DNA from: Thamnaconus septentrionalis
Taxonomy: Eukaryota > Chordata > Actinopteri > Tetraodontiformes > Monacanthidae
DNA length: 64,000 nt
Reading direction: 5' to 3'
Assembly (NCBI GenBank): GCA_009823395.1
Contig: CM020501.1
Coordinates: 6,660,861 to 6,724,860, forward strand
The notes under the pieces were generated by a model. That model saw only the letters and a program-made list of their open reading frames with translations, had not been told where the DNA came from and did not search any database. Positions 22,501-32,400 of the stretch are shown here, one piece after another; positions within the stretch are counted from its first letter, which is position 1; every line of letters begins with the position of its first letter. The position numbers were made by a program, and so were the translations under genes.

Positions 22501-25020
22501 CACGTTGAAAAAACATTGTTTTCTTCTATTTTCTCCTTGGGGCATCTGTCGTACTTTTGTATGTGGTTTGACCGGTGTGTTGATGTTGTATTTCCTCATG
22601 GTTCTTTGGATGCGTTCAGTGACCCCTCTGATGTACAGTACTGTCACTACTCCTCTGTTTTCAGAGGAGTAGTGACAGTAGTAGTGTGGGTTTCTTTATC
22701 CTCTTCTGTTCGGTCTCCTTCCTCTTGGCTTGTTTTGCCCCCTTGTCCTTTGCCCATTTGTGGATATTGACATGTTTTCAGTGCGTCCTCTACACGTTTC
22801 TCCTCCAGTGCTCTGTCCTCTGGGTCCATTATTGTTGCACAGTCGCATAATGTTCTGACTGTGGATTTTTAAAAGATATTTCTCTGAGTGTGGGGGGTTC
22901 CTGTGGATTTTTATTTTAATGTCTCCATTGTCTGTATTTATATAGCCAGGAAGGCTATGGTTTGTTCCATTTCTTCTTCATGTGTGAATTTTACATTTCT
23001 GGTGATGTCCATGGTGTTGAAGTGATCTGTTAGCCGTTGGGTGTGTCCTGTTCTTACTTTTTCCAAGATGTCATCTACGTATATCAGAGGGGTCACTGAG
23101 CGCATTCCGAGAACCACGAGGAAATACAACATTAACACATCGGTCACGCCACATACAAAACTACAAACAGACAGATACTAGGACACCCCAAGGACAAAAT
23201 AGAAGAAAACAATATGCTCACGCCTCCATAACATCAGCTGATAAAGATGAGTCACACGCGCTACCAAGTGACACTTCTGAGAAAGGCAGAAGCTCCGCCA
23301 TAGCATGTCAGGGTAGGACAAACCCTTGTTTGAAAAGAAAAGAAAGACACAAACCTATAAAAAACAGTCCAGGTATGTACCTCTGACTCTGAGCCTCGGC
23401 GTTGCTGTCTACTGCTTCTTGCTGAAGTGTAGGGTTGTCGTCCTCCAAGACTGCGTCGGTGACATCATTGCTGTCCTCTTTCTTTTTACTGCAGACAGCA
23501 TTAGATGTGAAACACAGCAGGGGTTAAAGCTCAGCAACTGCACTCCACCGTTGCTAAATTATAGTCTTCTAAGTTTTTCAAACAAAATGGGGTCAAAGCA
23601 AGACACCGTGAAGCTAAATTATGAGCTTTTGAGAACAAAACAGTTTTACTGAATCCAAATCCAGTTAAAAGAGATTCAACAAAAAACTTGTAGACCAACA
23701 TGTAAAAAATATACACTCACATTTCTTCCTTTTTGTTGTGTAATTGCCCTCCAGCTGCTGCTGTATGTGTCAAACAAAGGACAATTTTACACTTCAATTT
23801 TAGAAATTTAGAACGTTGATTGTAAAACGAATTAATAAAACCATGAATGTATTAAAAATGCAGTTTTAAGAAGAAGAAATGACAGGAAGTACTGTCAATA
23901 TGTGTTGATTGATGTGTTGTTATTTTGCTGAACATTTCTTCGAAAAACAACGTGAGAAAATTAGTTAACGTGCCACCAAAACCATTCTCTGCTCAATGTC
24001 AACAGGTTGCTCACCAACTGGATTCTCCATCCCAGGTTCAGTTTTGCACACAGGCTTGGCAGAGCTGCGGGCAGCCCTGCCAGGTGCAGCCTTGGCACGG
24101 GTCTGCGCTGCGGGGCGTCTGGAAGGCTGAGCTGGAGGGACTGAACACAAGGACGGAATCATACATACACAGTGCCATCGACTGTGTGACAAGCATATGC
24201 CGAGAAGCACTGAGAAACACACAAGCACAGCTCTGTGTGTCGTGCTCATTCTCTCTTTAGATATTCACGCCCAGAATGCATGTCACAGACATGTTTCACG
24301 TTACCTTGAGCATCAGTTGCGCGTTTCTTGGCGTTTTCGGAGCTGCAGAAAGGGAAAAAGCACAACATTTGCAATTTTCATTGGTGGCCATCCTCCAGCA
24401 TCATTTAATGCAAGTATGATGGTCAGGGAGGAGCAGCACTGGATTCAAGTTGTTTAATTCAGCTAAATTGTTGACAGGTTATTTAAGTGTTGATGAGCAT
24501 AACTAAAGGCTTACTTCCGGCAGCATGAACTCAACGATAAGACACACAGGTCGGGCTCACTGTATGCTAACGGGACAGTGTTAGTAGAGACTGTACTGAA
24601 AACTTACGCTGTTCCTTGAAGACTGTCACCTGCCAGCCCCCCAGCCGCCTCAGCCAAACCCGCTGACTCCGAGTTTTTCTTGCGTCTCGAGTTGGAAACT
24701 TTCCTTCGCTTGGTCGCACCTGCGTCCGCGTTGGGCTCCTCTTCGTCTTCCTCGCTCTTAGTGTCCTTCAGCCAGGCAGGTACCGCTCTGGTCGACCTGT
24801 CCCTCAACACCCGTCCCGAGCCCTGTGGGCTCGAAGAGGCACCGTTCATGTCTGCCGATGAAGCCGAGACGCCGGACCTCGGCCGACCCGGCCCCCGCTC
24901 TCTGAGCCCCCTGCGCGGTGTAACAGTCGTACTGGTGGCCGGGGTCTGCATTGCGGCCTTGCCCTCCACCGGATCGTCCTCGTTTTCTACCACTCCGTTT
25001 CGCTCTCCTGCCGGCTCCAT
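19106..25020 (-). CDS. zfp91: E3 ubiquitin ligase/zinc-finger protein ZFP91
   Basis: Orthologue of ZFP91, an atypical nuclear E3 ligase known for K63-linked ubiquitination of NIK in non-canonical NF-kB signalling. Twelve coding exons on the minus strand: 25020-24608, 24342-24305, 24140-24015, 23754-23721, 23488-23381, 22178-22089, 21980-21795, 21688-21638, 21415-21337, 20528-20414, 20335-20236, 20135-19106. They sum to 2370 nt (789 residues; human about 570). The N-terminal half is disordered, acidic/basic and poorly conserved, but it keeps KRGRRKKDDKTPRLPKRRKK before the fingers. Five C2H2 fingers follow at about 357-382, 388-412, 418-440, 446-468 and 476-499, nearly identical to human (YVCPHPSCGRLFRLQKQLL; EKKDCVVAHKAKSHPEVLIA). 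After 510 the tail becomes strongly glutamine-rich. The ATG at 25020 is the first in frame. Intron 5 is filled by a retroelement. Confidence 0.97.
19480..19660 (-). repeat. CAG/CTG-rich polyglutamine-coding tracts in zfp91
   Basis: Interrupted CAG repeats read in frame as glutamine runs of up to nine residues in the zfp91 C-terminal tail (clusters at about 19501-19518, 19556-19588 and 19630-19645). The antisense strand gives Leu- or Ala-rich open frames that are shadows. Confidence 0.9.
22271..23368. mobile_element. Inverted pair of Penelope-like retroelement fragments
   Basis: Two 5'-truncated copies of one Penelope-like element lie head-to-head. The left copy (minus strand, about 23081 to 22271) begins in the reverse transcriptase at the YVDD motif (LIYVDDILEKV). 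It continues through a charged linker (22829-22647) into the GIY-YIG-type endonuclease region (FFNVIYEIACQSCNRTYIRETGR) and the 3' terminal repeat. The right copy (plus strand, about 23078-23368) starts at YIRGVTERI, lacks most of the endonuclease domain and ends in the same 3' repeat. Frameshifts and stops show that both are dead. The pair fills zfp91 intron 5 (22179-23380) almost completely. Confidence 0.85.
22639..22680. repeat. Perfect 19-bp inverted repeat with TTTT loop
   Basis: Arms 22639-22657 and 22662-22680 are exact reverse complements. It sits inside the left Penelope-like copy between the linker and the endonuclease region, where the reading frame also breaks. Confidence 0.92.
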
Positions 25021-25600
25021 CGGCGTCCGGAGACAATCACCAACCAAAAATTAATGCTCGTGGTCAATACGGTTTAGTAGCAAATGCGGTAAAAACGGAA
25101 CACATCTGGCTAATTGACGTTTTGCTCGTTGGCGGCCTATATCCAACAGTTGGACATTTTTCTGCGGTTGCGTTGAGTTCGACGCATTATAAATGCAAAC
25201 ATGAGTTGATTAGAAACTGAAAACTTTTCTTAATTACCTATTCGGCAATATTACGATATCATTTTAAAGAAGCAGACACTATTTTCGCGTTCTTAAAGCT
25301 ATAGCAAACCTACTTATTCGCCCGGGCCTTGAGCGCAACCATTTTGTGCGCTTTGTTGCGTCTCCTTTAAGCCAAATATAAACTGAGGCTACGTTCAGGA
25401 GCGGCAACGCATGAACGCAGCTGTAACCAACATGCGGATTTATTTATGTCGTCTTTACAGGTGGAGTAGGTCTAGCCATGTAGTTTATAAATCTACAAAG
25501 ATGGCGGCAGCCGGTTGACGGCAGTGCCGCACAGCTCACTACCGAGCATCATGGGTACTGTAGTGAGAGAAAGCCAACGCACGGACCTTTGGGGGCGTCA
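25021..25600. promoter_or_regulatory. zfp91 promoter, possibly bidirectional
   Basis: CpG-containing sequence upstream of the zfp91 ATG. It has an exact YY1 core, AAGATGGCGGC, at 25498-25508 on the plus strand. Next to it, 25546-25564 (GCATCATGGGTACTGTAGT) resembles the ZNF143/THAP11 promoter element with about three mismatches. Both are typical of TATA-less housekeeping promoters. The sense orientation of the YY1 motif on the plus strand raises the chance of divergent transcription; no plus-strand coding exon is seen. Confidence 0.5.
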
Positions 25601-26665
25601 TCACCGACATCTACATACTCTTTTGTTTCAAGAGACGGAACAAGTAATCCTGCGAGTCATGTCTTGTTTAAATAATCGTACCAATTTTTTATTTATTTTT
25701 TAAATCTGATTTTTGCGCCTACTTACATAAGTAATTTTAGTGTAGTATTATAATATTTGTATTGCATTTTAATTTGTTTTATCTGATTCATTTAATGTTA
25801 CTTCCACATTCAATTCAATTTCATGGAAGGAATGTCACGGTCTAGCTTATTTTATACCTTTTTTATTTCTGCAGTGAAGTCTCACGTGCTAACATGGCTG
25901 CCAAGTGGAAAAACCTGTGGCGCTAGTTAGTTTACTGATCATTGTGTACTGAAACCACTAGATGGCAATGTTGTCAGACTATATCCTTTGACTCTGACTC
26001 GCTGTAACTTATTATATTACAAATTTCATTTCTATTCCACTTACGTAGCAAAATTGGCGAGTTGTTGAAAGATTGACCGAAGTTTAAGGGCATATTCCAT
26101 AAAACAACCTGCAGCTAGCTTTCTATTGCATGCTAATATAATTTAATATAATATAATACTAAATAATATAATAATATAATAATATAATAAAAGTTCAACT
26201 GTTACTCTTGAAAACCCAGTGCCACATATAATGATTAAGTCGCTGGCTGACTGGCGTTGACATTTTAGAAAACTCCTCTCCTCTCCTTGTAACTGTGGGT
26301 GCCTTAGCTTTCTTGTCCAGCAGGCTACTTGTTTTAAAACAACTCTGCTCCCCACCACCACTTATCCACAGGGGAACAACATGTTTCTGGAGTAAAGTTG
26401 ACCTGCTACAAAGGGATTTATGAAAGACTCTCCAAACACTGGGATCTCTCTTTGCCCTGACATATTGCTTCTTGTATGAGTTCAAATATTGGGTGAGGTC
26501 AGTTCAAAGTTCTCTGGTCCCACCATCAAACACTTGATCATTTCCCATTCTGCCATGATTCATTCTAAACACCAAGAATGGTTAAAGTGTCCAAAGGTCT
26601 TGTGACTTATTAAAAAAAAAAAAAAAAAAGAATCAATGAGCAACACCATATCATATTCCTTTTAA
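25601..26665. other. Intergenic DNA between zfp91 and rbm47
   Basis: AT-rich DNA, including a (TAATA)n-like run at 26138-26190 and a poly-A run at 26611-26629. No exon is recognised. Confidence 0.45.
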
Positions 26666-26671
26666 AAATGC

Positions 26672-26677
26672 TTTATT
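26672..26677 (-). terminator. Probable rbm47 polyadenylation signal
   Basis: The minus strand reads AATAAA here, about 2.75 kb after the rbm47 stop. It is the most distal canonical hexamer before sequence character changes. Human RBM47 also has a long 3' UTR. Confidence 0.5.
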
Positions 26678-29431
26678 TATCTACTTTGTCACTATAAATA
26701 TAACAAGACTGAACAACTTTTTTTTTTTTATAACAAACTTTTAGATAAAAACATCTTCATAGGTCTACAAAGGTATAGTAAAGGGCACATCTTGGCAATA
26801 AGGCACACTCTAGTTTTAATGTTGAAACTTATGTTAAACTAGGTATAAGTGGTTCCACACACTAACACAATAAACAGAAGGAGTTCATCCTTATGCTGTC
26901 GTGTGTGGGTGAAATGCAGGCGATAGAGAACAAAAGCAAGACTTTTACGTGAAAAACATTACGAAGACATTTTTCTGAGTCTGGCACCAGCAGTTCAATG
27001 TGGCACGTGAACACACACAAAACTGAACATTTTTCATATAATCTTTGCTGCTATAACCAATAGTTCTCTGTGCTTCAACCCACAACATCAAATCCAGTTT
27101 AAAAAAGAAAAAGAAATAGTACAAAGCAGAAACACTAACCTGAATTTTAAAAAACCATTCAACACATTGACCAAAGAAAGCCCTACTTTTGTTATTTTGA
27201 CTTTTATCCCTAAAAGTTGGAAATAAAGAAAGAAAACATGTTTCAATAATATATTATACCTTTTCTTCTTACTTCATACACAAACATGTAATGCATATAT
27301 TAAATATATTCTGACTTATTGCCATCATAAAAAGAACATCACAAAAGTAGAAGCCAAATATAGATGACAGAGTGAGATGAGACTTAAATATTTCTTGTTT
27401 GCTAAAGGATAGCCTTTTTATCTTAGCCTCTTGGAACAGACCACATTCAAAATTATGTTGTAGATCTTACTCACAATATCAAAACTCAGGCCATGCACTG
27501 AATGATCATGTTTTGTCAATACAAAGCTATTTAAAAACATGACAATAGGTTACATAGTAAATAAAAAGAAACTGGATAAGAAAATTCTGAGCTAGCAGAA
27601 CTGGTTGATCTACGCAAACCAGAAATCAAATGTTTTGCAACTCTTAAATGTTTGTTTTTTTGTTTTTTTTAATGGCTGTGGAGTGTGACTTCATGTAGAG
27701 CAGCTGCTTGCATCTGTTATGTTGAGTGTGTGTATTTGCACTGTGGCACATACATGCATGGCTATGTGGTAATTCAGCTTGAGGTATTGCTCCAGTTAGT
27801 CTGAGTCCAGCTTCACACTTGCTTTCATTACACTGCAGAGTTTTAAAAAGTGCCTACAAAACATTCATAAGGGTTATTTTGTGGGTTTTTTATGTTCTTT
27901 CTGCAAGGTAAAGAACCTGCAAGGTTCTTTCTGTGTATATGTCTTTTTATCTAAAAGACACAATCTCTTGCCTTTTTATAAATACGTTTTAAGTGCACCT
28001 TGGTCAAGCAGAGTTGGACAAGAAATGACAAGGAGACATAAGGAGTGTTAATGCCACAGGTTTCAGTGGGGAGACTCAAGCAGAGAGGAAGGCTCATTGC
28101 ATGTAACTGCAGAGATAGAAACCCACAGTACAGTTTTACCACAAATTTGCCTTCATGAGTCTTCCTCTTCGTGCTGGCCTGGCTTAGCTTCATCAGAAAG
28201 GCACAGTGAAAGGGATGGCACATATATAATGCAAATGCAGGCACAGTAGAGAGGCACAATCTTTGAGAGACCACAAGAATGGCATAGTAGTAGCTTTCAG
28301 GGTTGTTGTTGTTTTTTTTTTGACAAGCACTGGTAAATACAGGAGCCCTTTCAGTGCCTGAATGCTCCACTCCAATGCAGAAAGCTGTCTCTCAGTTATG
28401 TCCATATTTGTTCACTTTTCAAAAGTCAAACAATTACCCAAAAAATATGAATAAAGTTACACATAAAAAAACAACAACAAACGGTTCAGTCTTAGTACCC
28501 TCTCAGCAGTTTCTGAGGACAGAAAATATCTCTATGTTCCACCTTGTCGCTGTCTGTCAGGCTTACACATTAACCAAGTTGCCCATTTTTGGGGGGAGAC
28601 ATAAACTTTTCCAGGTTTCCTCCTCTTTTGTTTCCCAAACTAGTTAGAATAATATTATTTAGCAGGCAACATTTCTTCACACCAAGCCATACGTACTCCA
28701 AAAAATAAAGAGAGCCAGCAAACTAGTCTAAGATAAAAAAAAAAAAAAAAAAAAACTTACAACCTTCATTTAAAACATCCAAAAACACAAACAAAAGTAA
28801 ATATAGCAAAATAGTACCATATAGACACATTTGTAGCACAGCTTACACATTCAGCCAGCATGGACGGACAGCATTACCCACAGAACATAGCACTAGTTAG
28901 AATACTAATGGGAAAAAAACAAATTAGAAAAAGTCTAGCAAAATAGCCTTTGGAGTTATCTCTTTGTCAGTAGTTTCTGTCGAACATTAAAAGTCAACTT
29001 CTACATCTTCTGACTGTTTAGGGATGGTGTCGAACAAATACCTTTCAAATGTTTGAAGAATACAACTGAGAATAGAGCCTTACCTACAGTTGTGTACTTT
29101 TGTCGTAAATACTTTAACATTTCTTCGATGTCAGACGGGGTGAAAAGAGAGACGTGACTCTGAACAATGCTTGTTAATTATTTGGGCCGATAGTGGCTAC
29201 GAAAACAAAGGTTTCCTCCCAATGCTCATGGTGTGTCAGTTTACAAGTGTGCAATATTAAGGCTGGCATGTGGCTGACAGACGATGGAAAGTGGAACATA
29301 CACACTGTCATTTTCATTGTCTGCTCTCTGGATACTTGCATAAAAAGACATTCTTTTCGAGCGTTAATGAGTTCAAGTGATGTCTCCTCATAACAGGGCA
29401 CACCGTGGAGGCTGAATATACTCCGGCACAA
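26678..29431 (-). other. rbm47 3' UTR
   Basis: About 2.75 kb of AT-rich, stop-filled sequence follows the rbm47 stop codon without another gene. It contains several T-rich and ATTTA-like stretches on the minus strand, which would fit post-transcriptional control. The extent rests on the poly(A) signal at 26672 and is inferred. Confidence 0.5.
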
Positions 29432-32400
29432 TCAATATGTCTGATAGACATCATGGATAGGCAGCTGGAAGGCTGTTGCAGGGAAGGCTTGAGGCATGGC
29501 GTAGCCTGTGTAGCCACCATACGCCGCAGCTGCCACTGCCGCGTTCTTCTGCAGAGCCGCCAGAGCCGCTGTGTTGGCAGCATAGTTTGCAATGGGGACA
29601 TAGCCAGTTCCATACAAGCCCCCGGCTGCAGGGATACGCTGCACGTTATGGGCCATGGCATAGACAGGTGTGATTGGACGACCCTTGGATTGGACGAGCA
29701 AAAAGAAAATTGGGATATTGTTAATACGTTTAGAATATTCTTAAGCATTAATGGAGTTTTAACACCCAGTCCAGGCCAGCCAATTGATAGAAACAAAAAG
29801 ATTTTATTTTGGATTTCGTTTTTAGGATCATATAACAGTGCTGTATGCATACCTGGAAAGGTGGAGGGGTGGAGACTGCAGGAAGGACTGTGGCTGCAGC
29901 AGCAGCAGCAGCAGCAGCAGCAGCTGCAGAGGCGCTGGAGTGTTCGGGGTGTTGCATGGCCAGAGGGTTGATGAGGTGCTCTACTGTGTGCACCTTCCCC
30001 TCCTCCATCAGCTTTGCAGCAGCAGGAGCTGCACTGAACACTGGGTACTGCCCGCCCAGCGTCTGCAATGCCACTGCATTTAAAGAAATATAACAATGAG
30101 AGCTCGGATACTCGAGTGATCTAATGCAGACGGCAGTTTGTTGCAAAATATGGTTAACGCACTGGGACATAGACAAGCGTTCATAGTCAAAGAGAAAGAG
30201 GCGTGCTAGACCTGAAGGAAACTTCTGAAACAACAAGGAACAAAGACACAGACACTGGATGGGAAAATGGAAAAAGTAAACAAGTTGATAGGACAGGGTG
30301 TGATTCGGATTATAATGCGGACAAGTGTGGATTAACATCAATGCTTCAACACACCCACAAGCGCGCACACACGGACACACACAGACACACACGGACACAC
30401 ACGGACACACACGGAACACAATGTCTGTCATTGTTCTGACAAAAGGTCCACTCAGTATATTAGGACCAGGACCTGAACCATAAAGGTTGTGGTTATATGT
30501 AGCATCAAAAATATGAATAAAATTGACCTGTAGTCCCAAAATATAATAATTGATGAAAATAATGTATGTTGTCTATGATTAGTTAACCATTGGGTTAGTT
30601 AAATGCCTTCTGTGTTTAGTGTAACCGTGAAAATCAAAGGCTAATACCAGTGTGTCCCCCAAGCCATTTTGTTTTCTGTTTCAACTTTGTTTGAAATTTT
30701 GGTGTTGGTACATCACATTTCCTCCTGTTTCCTGCCGGGAATTTGGAAACACAGAATAAAGTTTGCTAGGAGAGCCTTAAATCCACTTTAATCAGACTGT
30801 TTTTTTTTTCAGTGGCATTTTGAAAGTGAGAGGTTCAATGTTAAAATCAGGTCGGCCTATCCCCCTGCATAAATAGTTTACAGATACAGTACACAGTCAT
30901 GGCCATATTATGGAATGATTGAGGCAGTGGCAGGTCAAAATACTTACTGAACACTGGTATTATCTTTGAACTGATTTGTTAAAGACACGGAAAAGATTGG
31001 TTTATTATCTGTCCTCGACTAGTTTTTCAAATCAACTCCATCTTCTCTTAACACAGCAGCAGCATTTTCATGTAATTTGGAAACACTGCCCCTTAGAATA
31101 AAACTCATGAAGTTTATATCCAGTGGCAGTGGGTATCTTTTCTTTTCTAGTTGTTGTTCTTTGATAAACCAAAGAAATCATGTAAAGCTGTGGTCCAAAC
31201 AAATACTTTTTTTGCCATGGTGTTGTGCTGCTGTGTCTCAAGATCTGCAAAGGTAGAGTTGTTGTAGGAAAGAAAAGAAATGGAAAGAAATATAGCTCTT
31301 ACTTTCTGGTCATGCTGGAAAGGACAAAAATTACTTTTCTTGTGCTTGTATTCATTACAATACTGAACTATGAAGTCCTTTTGTGCCTGACCATCCAGCA
31401 ACAACTACAACGGGGTGTTTAATTTTTACCCAACCCGAGATTTTTAGTTTTAGTGAAGACTTTTGAGATGGGGAAGAATTGGAACAAAATGGATCTATCT
31501 CACTGACTTGTGCCAGGCTTGATGCCAACAGGGTTGACAGAGGCAGCAAGCTCCAAACTGGGCATCAGCTCATAGGGCTTTTCGGACTGCTTGCTCTTGC
31601 CCTCATGGTAGCGGCTGTAGATGCCACGACCAGCAGAGTAACCCCCCAGGTAGGACCCCCGTGGTCCAGGGGTGCGGTTACCTGTGGCAGCACGACCACG
31701 ACCTCGCATAGTACCTGCTTAAGATACAGTAAGAATAAAAGGAGGTTTTGTTCTGGACCTTGCAGGGGGGTTGGACATCAATACAATGTCTCTTCAAGAT
31801 ATTAGAAGATCTGGGGAAGCAATAAAGGTTCCTCAGCTTTCATTGGCCTGTTGCACTGAATTATGGACGCTTTGTCATTTTCTCCTGTGCACCTGATTTT
31901 TTTTCAGTTTTTTCTTTGACATTTAAAGGCTGGTTCCCAGTGTTGTGAACCATAACTCAGAACTGTTAGCCGTGTTCTTATCTCTTTTAACAACCCAGCA
32001 TGAAACAGCGGTGGCAGCAGAGCAGGAAAAGGATGGTGTTAGAAAATGAATAGTTTGTCATATATGAAGAAAGCAAATTGTTCATTAAAGGTATAAGTAA
32101 GAACAAGGATATGAGGGATTACCATTGTTCTGTATCATTGGGGATCCTTTGAAGAGAAAACCAGAACACAATGATTGTTGAAAGTCAAATAGATTTTCCT
32201 GCTTCCACCCAATAACCAAATATAATTAATCACAAACGTAACGGGATTAGCATTCATTAGTCCATCACCTTGTATCGTCTTTTCCTTTCAACTACGGCAA
32301 TAATTTAAAGATACAATCTCATCACTTTGACGATTCAAAAATTCTTACAAACAATTTCAATTTCATGAAAGAGTAAACTAAGATATCTTGGTCATTATCA

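Noticed and set aside
25021..25047. Nine extra N-terminal codons on zfp91
   Set aside because: The open frame begins with TTG; the first ATG, in good context, is at 25020.
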